This document shows positions 1-7,314 of a stretch of DNA of 9,336 nucleotides, piece by piece. The position numbers were made by a program, and so were the translations under genes. Within the stretch, counting starts at the first letter, position 1, and every line of letters begins with the position of its first letter. The notes beneath the pieces were generated by a model, which did not search any database, was not told the origin of the DNA, and saw only the letters and a program-made list of their open reading frames with translations. Source of the DNA: Deltaproteobacteria bacterium (GTDB taxonomy: Bacteria > Myxococcota_A > UBA796 > UBA2385); NCBI GenBank assembly GCA_947462115.1, contig CANHON010000169.1, positions 1 through 9,336 of the forward strand. The letters are read 5' to 3'.

Positions 1-1
1 C

Positions 2-1384
2 GACATTGAGCACCTGCACAGCATCATCGGCACTGAGCAGAGCGCCGACAGCCGGGCCGACGAGGGCGAACACACCGCCCGCCTGATGATCTCCTTGGCT
101 GGCGACCACGACCTCGAGCTGCGCGAAGAGGCCCTGATGTCGGTGGTGCGGGAGGCCACCGTCGGCGCGTCCACGGCGCTCGGGGTCGAGGCACCCAACG
201 TGCAAATGACCCGTCCGAGCCTGTTCTCATTTAGCACCCCCATGGAGGTGCTCCTCTACGACGACGACCTCCGACGCCTGCGCGAGGTCTCCGACCGCAC
301 CGTCGAGACCATGCGCACGGTCGACGGCCTCACCGACGTGCGCTCGAGCATGGTGGCGGGCTACCCCGAGCTACAGGTTCGCTACGATCGCGTGCTGCTC
401 GATCGATTCGGCCTCGACACCGGCTCGATCGCCGCCCGGGTGCGCGACGGCGTGCTCGGCAAGAAGGCGACCACGCTGAGCCGCGGCGACGGCCGGGTGG
501 ACCTGATGGTGCGGCTCGACGAGGCCGACCGGCGCAGCAGCGACGACCTGCGTCGGATCAACGTGAACCCCAACCTCGTCCCGGCGATCCCGCTCGAGGC
601 GGTCGCGACCATCACCGAAGCGCTGGGCCCGTCCGAGATCCGCCGGGTGGATCAGCGTCGGGTGGTCTCGGTGACCGCCAACCTCGCCGGCTTCGACATG
701 GCCGGTCAGGCCGACGCCCTGCGCCAAGCCCTGGGGCAGGCGGGGCTCGACGGGGTGGAGTGGGAGCTCGGCGGGCAGAGCCGCGAGATGGAGCGCTCGG
801 TGCAGAGCCTCGAGCTCGCCCTGCTGCTCGCCATTTTCCTCGTGTACATCATCATGGCCAGCACCTTTGAGAGCGTGCTGCACCCCTTCGTCATCTTGTT
901 CTCGGTGCCGCTGGCGGTGGTCGGCGTCGTGCCGGCCCTGGCGCTCAGCCAGACCCCGGTGAGCGTCGTGGTGTTCATCGGCGCCATCGTGCTGGCCGGC
1001 GTGGTCGTCAACAACGCCATCGTGCTGGTCGACACGGTCAACACCCTGCGGGCCGAGGGGGTGCCCCGGCTCGAGGCGCTGGCCGACGGCGCGCGGCTCC
1101 GGCTGCGCCCCATCCTCATCACGACGACCACGACGGTGCTCGGCCTCGTGCCCTTGGCCCTTGGCATCGGCGAGGGCGCTGAGCTGCAGCAGCCCCTGGC
1201 GCTGACGGTCATCGCCGGCCTCGCCAGCTCCACGCTGCTGACCCTCGGCGTCATCCCCACCGTCTACCTCGTGCTGACGCAGGCCCTCGAGCGCCCCGCC
1301 CCACCGACGACCGACGAAGCGCCGTCCCCCGACGCCGAGCCCGCCGTCGATGGCGCGCCCATCCCTCCCACCGACGGGCACTAG
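2..1384 (+). CDS. RND efflux permease, C-terminal part (5' end outside window)
   Basis: This is the C-terminal 460 residues of a resistance-nodulation-division (RND) inner-membrane exporter of the HAE type, a proton-driven pump that passes substrate to a periplasmic adaptor and outer-membrane channel. The frame is open from base 2 with no credible start, so the gene begins to the left; full relatives are about 1030 aa. The first ~260 visible residues are the second periplasmic porter/docking half, including a GYPELQVRYDR-type docking segment. A membrane block (TM8-TM12) follows from about base 800, with TM10 reading GVVVNNAIVLVD and TM11 starting RLRLRPILITT. Both are classic RND signatures. 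TM10 has Asn (bases 1010-1012) where AcrB has Lys940, while the Arg and Thr matching AcrB Arg971 and Thr978 are kept. After TM12 comes a Pro/Asp/Glu-rich tail of about 30 residues, probably cytoplasmic. The gene ends 23 bases before a second RND gene, so the two are very likely co-transcribed and may form a mixed trimer. Family call is firm; substrate unknown. Confidence 0.93.
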   Translation, partial: DIEHLHSIIGTEQSADSRADEGEHTARLMISLAGDHDLELREEALMSVVREATVGASTALGVEAPNVQMTRPSLFSFSTPMEVLLYDDDLRRLREVSDRTVETMRTVDGLTDVRSSMVAGYPELQVRYDRVLLDRFGLDTGSIAARVRDGVLGKKATTLSRGDGRVDLMVRLDEADRRSSDDLRRINVNPNLVPAIPLEAVATITEALGPSEIRRVDQRRVVSVTANLAGFDMAGQADALRQALGQAGLDGVEWELGGQSREMERSVQSLELALLLAIFLVYIIMASTFESVLHPFVILFSVPLAVVGVVPALALSQTPVSVVVFIGAIVLAGVVVNNAIVLVDTVNTLRAEGVPRLEALADGARLRLRPILITTTTTVLGLVPLALGIGEGAELQQPLALTVIAGLASSTLLTLGVIPTVYLVLTQALERPAPPTTDEAPSPDAEPAVDGAPIPPTDGH

Positions 1385-1398
1385 GCCACCGTCCCCAC

Positions 1399-1402
1399 GG
1401 AG
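1399..1402 (+). promoter_or_regulatory. Ribosome binding site of the second RND gene
   Basis: GGAG lies 5 bases before the ATG at 1408, inside the 23-base gap after the first RND stop codon. It supports this ATG, which opens directly into the typical RND N-terminus (ELSVNRPITVI). The surrounding leader is nearly repeated before the gene at 4522. Confidence 0.7.
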
Positions 1403-1407
1403 CGCGC

Positions 1408-4400
1408 ATGGAACGCTGGCTGCCGGAGCTCTCGGTCAACCGCCCGATCACCGTCATCATGAGCTTTTTGGCCCTCATGGTGGTCGGCGCGATCGCCTGG
1501 GCGCACATCCCGCTGGAGATGATGCCCTCCTCCTACACCCTCAACCGCCTGTGGGTCTGGGTGAGCTACGAGGGCAGCACGCCGCGCGAGAACGACGCGA
1601 ACATCATCCTGCCGCTGCAGGAGCACGTGAGCACCGCGCCCGGCATCAAAAGCATGGGCGCCCGCGCCCGCCCCGGCAGCGCCAGCCTGAGCCTCGAATT
1701 TCACCGCTCGATCTCGATGGACGTGGCCTACAACGCCCTGGTCGACCGCCTCGAGCGGGCCATGACCGAGCTGCCCGAAGACGTCGAGCGCTACAACATC
1801 TGGAAGTGGGACCCCTCCGACGAACCGGTGCTGTGGACCGGCATCAGCATGCCCGAGGGCGTCGAGGACCCCTACAAGCTCGTGAGCGAGGTGGTGGCCA
1901 AGCGCCTCGAGCGGGTGCCGGGTGTGGGCCGGGTGGACTTCTGGGGCGTGACCGAGCGCCGCATTTTCGTGGAATTCCGCCTCGACCAGCTCGAGGCCCA
2001 CGGCGTGAGCCTCGGCGAGGTGCTCGGCCGGCTCGGCAAAGACAACTTCCAGATGGCCAGCGGGCGCGTGGTGGACGACGGCCGCGTCGCCTATGTGCGC
2101 AGCCTCGCCCGCTGGGCCGACGTGGACGAGCTGCGCGCCTACCCCGTGAAGCCGGGCGTGCGCCTCGCCGACATCGCCGACATCACCTACCGACCCGACC
2201 CGACCCCCGACATCAACCACATCAACGGCAAAGAAGGCGCCGCCCTCTCCATCATGAAGGAGTCGGACGCCAACACCGTGAAGGTCGCCGAGCAGGTCGA
2301 GGCGGCGATGGCCGAGCTGGCGGCGGACCCGCGGGCCCAGGGCGCCGGCTTCGTCAAGTTCTTCAGCCAAGCCGACCTCATCCAAGGCTCGGTCAACGAC
2401 CTGCTGGAGTCTACCGCCATCGGCGGGCTCTGCGCGGTCATCGTGCTCTACGTCTTTTTGCGCGAGTGGCGGCTGACGCTGCTCATCGCCGCCAGCATCC
2501 CCGTGACGCTGCTGATGACGGTGGCGGCGCTCGACCTCACCGGCCACACCCTCAACCTGCTGAGCTTGATGGGCCTGATGATCGCTGTCGGCATGGTGGT
2601 GGACAACGCCATCGTCGTCGCTGAGGCCATTTACGAGCGGCGGCAGCGCGGCGAGACGCCCAAAGAAGCGGCGGTCGGCGGCGCCTCGGAGGTCAACCTC
2701 GCGATCACCTTGAGCACCCTCACCAGCATGGTGGTGTTCTTGCCGGTGATCCTGATGAGCGAGGACGCCGACTTCTCCTTCTTCATGGGCGAGCTCGGCA
2801 TGCCGGTGGTCTGGGCGCTCGGCGCCTCGCTGCTGGTGGCCCTGCTCTACACGCCCTTGGCGACGACCTTCTTGAAGAACCGCGGCGGCAAAGCTGCCCC
2901 CGAGCCGCCCCGCTGGGTGGTCTGGCTGGAAGGCAAGTACCGCAGCGGCCTGCACGCGGTGCTCACCCACCGCACCGATACGCTGGTGGGCATCGTCGCG
3001 GTGCTGTTCTTGACCGTGGTGCTGCCGGCCCAGGGGGTGAGCTGCCAAGAGAGCGCCGACGGCAACATCGGCGACTTCGTGGTGCGCCTCGAGGTGCCGG
3101 CCGACTTCACCTACACCGAGCGCCTCGAGACCCTCAAGGTCTACGAAGACTGGCTCGACTCGCACCACGAGGCCTGGGGCATCCGCACCCACCGCAGCGA
3201 GCTCGACTCCACCAGCACCTACGGGCGGCTGTGGGTCTACCTCGAGGAGGAGGAGAAGGAGGGCCGCCTCCCGCGCGCCGAGGTGCTCGACCTGGCCCGC
3301 GAGGAGCTGCCCAAGCTCGCCGGGGTCGACGCCGGCATCGGCTGGGGCGGCGGCGGCGGCGGCAACGAGAACAACACGCTGACCATCACCCTGAGCGGCG
3401 AAGACGTCGGCACCCTCGAGGCGCTGGGCCTCGAAGTGCGCCGGCGGATCAAGGCCGTGCCGGGCGTGATCGGCGCGAGCAACGATCAAGAGGAGGGAGG
3501 CGGCGAAGAGCTCCGCCTCAACGCCGACCGGGACGCCCTCGCCCGCGCCGGCATCGACGCCCGCACGGTCGGCCAGACCGTCGGCTTCGCGCTGCGCGGC
3601 ACCATGCTCCCCCGCTTCCACGAGCCGGACAAAGAGGTCGACGTGGTGGCGCGCTTCCGCTACGAGGACCGCGAAGACGTCGACCGGCTGCTCAATTTCC
3701 CCTTGTGGAGCCCCGCCACCCTGCGCTCCACCCCCCTGCGCGGCGTGGTGCGCCCCGAGGTCGCGCCCGGCCTCGGCACCATCCGCCGCGAAGACCGGGT
3801 GACGAGCTACCCCATCACCGTCGAGCTCAAGCCCGGCGCCGAGCCCGAGGCGCTGCAGGCCGGGATCGCTGGCGCCCTCGACAGCATCAACCTGCCCCGC
3901 GGCTACGACTGGTCCTTGACCGGCAAGGCCTTCGGCGCCGAGGAGGAGGACCAGGCCCGCAACCTCGCGCTGGTGCTGAGCGTGGTCTTCGTCTTCTTGA
4001 TCATGGGCGTGCTGTTCGAGAGCTTCTTGCTGCCTTTTGCCGTGATCACCAGCATCCCCATGGCCATCCTCGGGGTCTACTGGACGCTGTACCTCACCGG
4101 CACCCCGCTCGACATGATGGGCGGCGTCGGCCTCATCATCCTCGTCGGCGTGGTTGTCAACAACGGCATCGTGCTCATCGACCTCGTCACGCGCCTGCGG
4201 TCCGACGGCATGAGCCGGGTGGACGCCCTGGTCGAGGCCGGCGGCCGCCGCCTGCGCCCGATCCTCATGACCGCGCTGACGACCATCATCGGCCTCATGC
4301 CGATGGCGCTGGGCACCTCCACCTTCGTCGGCATCCCCTATGCCCCGCTCGGCCGGGTCGTCGCCGGCGGCCTCGTCGCCGGCACCGTGCTCACGCTTTT

Positions 4401-4503
4401 CCTCGTACCCTTCCTCTACACCGTCCTGGACGATGTTCGCAGCACGGCGAGCCGCTGGTTGGCCTGGGTCGTCGCCCGCCCCCGCGCCGCCGCCGCCCGC
4501 TGA
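1408..4503 (+). CDS. RND efflux permease, complete (HAE-type)
   Basis: This complete 1031-residue RND transporter is the proton-driven inner-membrane pump of a tripartite exporter; the length is normal for the family. TM1 is at about residues 13-31 after a VNRP start, followed by a first porter region and TM2-TM6 at about 335-485. TM7 is near 522-545, then a second porter region, then TM8-TM12 at about 850-1013. TM4 reads GMVVDNAIVVAE: Asp399 matches AcrB Asp407, but Asn400 replaces Asp408. TM10 reads GVVVNNGIVLID, with Asn918 at the place of AcrB Lys940. TM11 (RRLRPILMTALTT) keeps the Arg and Thr matching Arg971 and Thr978. The Asn forms are common in one branch of the family, so the pump need not be dead. 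Six consecutive glycines (647-652) follow Trp646 in the second porter region. It lies 23 bases after one RND gene and 18 before an outer-membrane factor, so one operon is likely. Drug, lipid or metal substrate cannot be told from sequence; no CusA-type features were noticed. Confidence 0.96.
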   Translation: MERWLPELSVNRPITVIMSFLALMVVGAIAWAHIPLEMMPSSYTLNRLWVWVSYEGSTPRENDANIILPLQEHVSTAPGIKSMGARARPGSASLSLEFHRSISMDVAYNALVDRLERAMTELPEDVERYNIWKWDPSDEPVLWTGISMPEGVEDPYKLVSEVVAKRLERVPGVGRVDFWGVTERRIFVEFRLDQLEAHGVSLGEVLGRLGKDNFQMASGRVVDDGRVAYVRSLARWADVDELRAYPVKPGVRLADIADITYRPDPTPDINHINGKEGAALSIMKESDANTVKVAEQVEAAMAELAADPRAQGAGFVKFFSQADLIQGSVNDLLESTAIGGLCAVIVLYVFLREWRLTLLIAASIPVTLLMTVAALDLTGHTLNLLSLMGLMIAVGMVVDNAIVVAEAIYERRQRGETPKEAAVGGASEVNLAITLSTLTSMVVFLPVILMSEDADFSFFMGELGMPVVWALGASLLVALLYTPLATTFLKNRGGKAAPEPPRWVVWLEGKYRSGLHAVLTHRTDTLVGIVAVLFLTVVLPAQGVSCQESADGNIGDFVVRLEVPADFTYTERLETLKVYEDWLDSHHEAWGIRTHRSELDSTSTYGRLWVYLEEEEKEGRLPRAEVLDLAREELPKLAGVDAGIGWGGGGGGNENNTLTITLSGEDVGTLEALGLEVRRRIKAVPGVIGASNDQEEGGGEELRLNADRDALARAGIDARTVGQTVGFALRGTMLPRFHEPDKEVDVVARFRYEDREDVDRLLNFPLWSPATLRSTPLRGVVRPEVAPGLGTIRREDRVTSYPITVELKPGAEPEALQAGIAGALDSINLPRGYDWSLTGKAFGAEEEDQARNLALVLSVVFVFLIMGVLFESFLLPFAVITSIPMAILGVYWTLYLTGTPLDMMGGVGLIILVGVVVNNGIVLIDLVTRLRSDGMSRVDALVEAGGRRLRPILMTALTTIIGLMPMALGTSTFVGIPYAPLGRVVAGGLVAGTVLTLFLVPFLYTVLDDVRSTASRWLAWVVARPRAAAAR

Positions 4504-4512
4504 ACCGTCCCC

Positions 4513-4516
4513 GGAG
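4513..4516 (+). promoter_or_regulatory. Ribosome binding site of the outer-membrane factor gene
   Basis: GGAG stands 5 bases before the ATG at 4522, within the 18-base gap after the RND stop. It supports the chosen start, which is followed at once by a signal peptide. Confidence 0.7.
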
Positions 4517-4521
4517 CGCCC

Positions 4522-6006
4522 ATGCCCGCCTTGCCCACCGCCGCGCTCATCGCCTTGCTGCTCGGCAGCAGCGCCGACGCCGCCGAGCTCGCCTACTCCG
4601 ACGCCCTGTCCTTGGCGTTGGAGCGAAACCCGAGCCTGCTCGGGGCCCAGCAGGACCTCCGGTCGGCGGACGGCGCCCTGCTCGCGGCCCGGGGGGTCTT
4701 CGATCCGACGGCCACGGCCAGCGTCAACCGGAATTCGAGCCTGGAGCAGGCGCTGAGCTTCGGCTTCCCCACCACGACCGAGAACCGAAACGCCAGCTGG
4801 AACATGGGGATCAACAAGTTCTGGTCCACCGGCACCACCAGCGCGCTGAACTGGTCGAACAACGCCAACCGCACCCTGTTCACCGCCGAGGACGTCGATC
4901 GCCTCAACCAGGTGCGTCAGCTCGGCTTCCTCAACGAGGACGAGATCTTCAACAGCCGCCTCACCGCTTCGGTGACCCAGTCGCTGCTGCAAGGTTTTCG
5001 CATGGCGACGAACCTCTCGGGGGTGCGCACCGCCACCAGCGCCCGCAGCCAAGCGGAGGCCGAGGCGCTCCGGGTGCGCCAGCAGGTGCTGGCCGACACC
5101 GCCAAGGCCTACTGGGCCCTCTACACCCAAGGGCGGATGGTCAGCCTCGCCGAAGCTTCGCTGCAAGTGGCCCGCGAAGAGCAGCGCGTGGTCGAGGCCA
5201 AGGTCGAGCAGGGCTCCTTGGCGCCGCTGGAGCGCTCGCGGGTGGCGGCCGCCGTGGTGCAGGCCGAGAGCGCGCTCATCGACGCCGAATCCCAGCTCCG
5301 CAACGCCAACAACGCCCTGCAGGTGCTGATCGGGGGCGCGCCGGGCGAGGTGCTCACCACCACCAGCGCGCCGGTGGCGGTCACCGACCTGCCGCTCAAC
5401 CCCGAGGACGCTGTCGGCGCCGCCCTTCAGAACAACCCGGGCCTCCAGGTGCTCCGCATGCGCATGGAGGCCGCCGAGCAGGACCTCCTCGACGCCAAGC
5501 ACCGGCTGCTCCCCCAGCTCGACGCCACCGCCAGCTATGGCCTCGCCGGCTTTGAGGTCGGCACCGAGGAGGCGCCCAGCTCGGGCCTCAAGACCGCGGC
5601 CGGCATGTTCGACGCCGAGCAGCGCAGCTGGAGCCTCGGCGCCAACCTGAGCGTGCCGCTGGGCAACCGGGCCGACCGGGGCGCCGCGGATCAGCGCGGG
5701 GCCGCGCTTCAGCGCCTCCGGCTCGACGAGCAGGCCCTGGCGCGCACCACTGAACAGCAGGTGCGGGCCCAGGTGGACACCCTGCGCTCGGGCAAGGCCC
5801 GCCTCGCCCTGGCCGAGGCCAACCTGCGGCTCGCCGAGGAGACCTTGGACGCCGAGCGCTCCCGCCAGGAGTCCGGGCGAACCGTGCAAAAAGACGTGCT
5901 CGAGGCGATCAAGAACGTGGACAACGCCAAGATCTCGCTCCAGCAGGCCATCGCCGACCACCTCGTCGCGATCATCGAGCTGGAGCGCCTCAAGGGCAGC
6001 CTCTGA
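4522..6006 (+). CDS. TolC-family outer membrane efflux protein
   Basis: This is the outer-membrane channel of the tripartite exporter. TolC-type proteins form a trimeric beta-barrel with a long periplasmic alpha-helical tunnel that accepts substrate from the adaptor and RND pump. The 494-residue product has a usual length for the family. Residues 1-21 look like a signal peptide: a hydrophobic Ala/Leu stretch ends in SADAA, with cleavage likely near residue 20-21. The mature start (YSDALSLALERNPSLL) is the typical first helix of an OEP domain. Long Ala/Glu/Arg/Gln-rich helices follow in two repeats, at about residues 25-220 and 240-490. The second repeat opens with an NPGLQVLRMRMEAAEQDL segment that echoes the first. 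No N-terminal lipobox Cys is present, so it is not lipidated like OprM. The start is fixed by a GGAG 5 bases upstream. The gene is last in the efflux operon; an 86-base gap separates it from the protease gene. Confidence 0.95.
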   Translation: MPALPTAALIALLLGSSADAAELAYSDALSLALERNPSLLGAQQDLRSADGALLAARGVFDPTATASVNRNSSLEQALSFGFPTTTENRNASWNMGINKFWSTGTTSALNWSNNANRTLFTAEDVDRLNQVRQLGFLNEDEIFNSRLTASVTQSLLQGFRMATNLSGVRTATSARSQAEAEALRVRQQVLADTAKAYWALYTQGRMVSLAEASLQVAREEQRVVEAKVEQGSLAPLERSRVAAAVVQAESALIDAESQLRNANNALQVLIGGAPGEVLTTTSAPVAVTDLPLNPEDAVGAALQNNPGLQVLRMRMEAAEQDLLDAKHRLLPQLDATASYGLAGFEVGTEEAPSSGLKTAAGMFDAEQRSWSLGANLSVPLGNRADRGAADQRGAALQRLRLDEQALARTTEQQVRAQVDTLRSGKARLALAEANLRLAEETLDAERSRQESGRTVQKDVLEAIKNVDNAKISLQQAIADHLVAIIELERLKGSL

Positions 6007-6012
6007 GCGGGA

Positions 6013-6025
6013 AGCCCCCAGGGCT
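6013..6025 (+). other. Small GC hairpin just after the efflux operon
   Basis: AGCCC (6013-6017) and GGGCT (6021-6025) form a 5-bp stem with a 3-base loop, 6 bases after the stop codon of the outer-membrane factor. No U-rich tract follows. It may help 3'-end stability or be chance in GC-rich DNA. Confidence 0.25.
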
Positions 6026-6047
6026 CGCCGGGGTTGTCGCCGCGCCC

Positions 6048-6066
6048 CTGCCCCGCGCCGGGGCAG
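6048..6066 (+). other. Strong GC hairpin between efflux operon and protease gene
   Basis: CTGCCCCG (6048-6055) is the exact reverse complement of CGGGGCAG (6059-6066), giving an 8-bp stem with a CGC loop. It lies 41 bases after the efflux operon and 26 before the protease ATG. There is no U tract on either strand; a C-rich run follows it. It could be a weak or factor-assisted terminator, an mRNA boundary or attenuator element, or a chance pairing. No promoter for the protease is recognisable in the 86-base gap. Confidence 0.35.
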
Positions 6067-6092
6067 CCTCCCCCCAAGCACCCCGAGCAGAC

Positions 6093-7235
6093 ATGCAGGC
6101 CAAAGCAGTCCTCCCCTTCGGTCTCGGCGCGATCGTCGGCGCGACCGGCCTCGCCCTCCTCCCCGCGATGAGCCCGCCCTCCATCGCCGCCAGCGCCGAG
6201 AGCACCCCGCTGGCGCCCCTTCAGTACGACCCCAGCCGCAGCCTCGCCCCCTTGGTCGAGAAGCTGGCGCCGGCGGTGGTCAACCTGGAGGTCAGCCACT
6301 CGGTGAACGCGGTCAGCCTCGGCCGCGCGCCCTTCAGCGTGCCGGACGGCGTCATCCGCCAGGGCATGGGCTCGGGCTTCTTCATCTCGAGCGACGGCTA
6401 CCTCATCACCAACAACCACGTGGTGGAGGGCGCCCGCGCGGTCACGGTGCACCTGGAGGGCGGGCGCGAGCTGCCCGGCGAGGTCGTCGGCACCGACCCG
6501 CGCACCGACCTCGCCTTGGTCAAGGTGCAGCTCGGCAAGGGAGAAGCCGCGCACCACGTCACCCTCGGCGACAGCGACGCCGCGCGGGTCGGCGACTGGG
6601 TGGTGGCCATCGGCGCGCCCTTCGGCCTCGACCACAGCGTCACGGCCGGCATCATCTCGGCGAAGGGCCGGGTGATCGGCGCCGGGCCCTACGACGACTT
6701 CTTGCAGACCGACGCGAGCATCAACCCCGGCAACTCCGGCGGTCCCCTGTTCAACCTCGAAGGCGAGGTGGTGGGCGTCAACACCGCCATCAACCCCCGC
6801 GGCCAGGGCATCGGCTTCTCGGTGCCGTCCAACGTCGTCAAAAGCGTCGTAGACGAGCTGAAGCACGAGGGTCGGGTCGCCCGCGGCTGGATGGGGGTCG
6901 GGCTCCGCCCCCTCACCGAGCCCCTGAAGGCCGAGCTGAAGGTCACGACCGACCGCGCGGCGGTGGTCTCGGAGGTCTACGAAGGGACGCCCGCCGCCAA
7001 GGCTGGCCTTCGCCAAGGCGACGTGCTGCTCGCGATCGACGGCGAAGGAGCCGAGAGCACCGACGCCCTCATCCGGCAGATCGGCGCCCGCCGACCCGGC
7101 GAGACCCTGCGCCTCTCGGTGAGCCGGGCCGGTGCGCCCCTGGAGCTCACGGTCGTGCTGGCCGAGCGCCCCGACGAGGACGACCTGCACAGCGGCGCCT
7201 TCCTCCGCGGGGGAAAAAAGGGCGGCGAGCGCTGA
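6093..7235 (+). CDS. HtrA/Deg-family serine protease with one PDZ domain
   Basis: This 380-residue envelope protease would degrade or help refold damaged periplasmic proteins. A hydrophobic stretch at about residues 6-26 is followed by ASA-E (33-36), so it is either a cleaved signal peptide or an uncleaved anchor. The trypsin-like domain spans about 45-255 with a full catalytic triad: His109 (in NNHVVEGA), Asp139 (in TDLALVKV) and Ser215 (in GNSGGPLF). One PDZ domain follows, from RGWMG (264-268) to about 355. The layout (N-terminal anchor or signal, protease, single PDZ) resembles DegS or the shorter HtrA proteins rather than two-PDZ DegP, but I cannot assign orthology. ATG 6093 is the first ATG after the previous gene; its ribosome site is weak (GAG, 5 bases upstream). 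The last residues are basic and Gly-rich and are encoded partly by an A6 run, a possible slippery site described separately. It may be co-transcribed with the efflux genes despite the 86-base hairpin-bearing gap. Confidence 0.95.
   Translation: MQAKAVLPFGLGAIVGATGLALLPAMSPPSIAASAESTPLAPLQYDPSRSLAPLVEKLAPAVVNLEVSHSVNAVSLGRAPFSVPDGVIRQGMGSGFFISSDGYLITNNHVVEGARAVTVHLEGGRELPGEVVGTDPRTDLALVKVQLGKGEAAHHVTLGDSDAARVGDWVVAIGAPFGLDHSVTAGIISAKGRVIGAGPYDDFLQTDASINPGNSGGPLFNLEGEVVGVNTAINPRGQGIGFSVPSNVVKSVVDELKHEGRVARGWMGVGLRPLTEPLKAELKVTTDRAAVVSEVYEGTPAAKAGLRQGDVLLAIDGEGAESTDALIRQIGARRPGETLRLSVSRAGAPLELTVVLAERPDEDDLHSGAFLRGGKKGGER
7214..7220 (+). other. Possible -1 slippery heptamer at the end of the protease gene
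   Basis: A AAA AAG stands in the correct phase for -1 slippage (gga aaa aag in the gene frame), the same heptamer as in E. coli dnaX. It is the longest A run I see in this GC-rich window. After a -1 shift the frame stays open for 28 codons and stops at TAG 7304-7306, 8 bases before the next gene's GTG. GAGCGC (7227-7232) can pair with GCGCTC (7262-7267), a possible but weak stimulatory stem. Function is unproven; the run may simply encode two lysines. Confidence 0.25.
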
Positions 7236-7314
7236 GCCTCGGCGGGCCTGGACCGGGTGGGGCGCTCCGTCTGGCGGCCGATGAAGGGCCGGGCCGCCCG
7301 CGATAGGCCGCCGC

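Noticed and set aside
3231..5555. Long plus-strand open frame (about 774 codons) crossing the RND/outer-membrane factor junction
   Set aside because: Its product is Arg/Pro/Gly-rich without domains, and it overlaps two clear genes in another frame. It is a GC shadow.
1381..6081. Very long open frame (about 1566 codons) on the minus strand opposite the efflux genes
   Set aside because: It lies wholly opposite two well-supported membrane protein genes. Its translation is His/Gly/Asp/Ala-rich with no membrane or domain signal, as expected for a stop-free shadow frame in GC-rich DNA.
7236..7314. Possible promoter before the DUF5819-like/HTTM pair
   Set aside because: I see no convincing -35/-10 pair in the 79 bases. 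The region is GC-rich and the pair may be read through from the protease gene.
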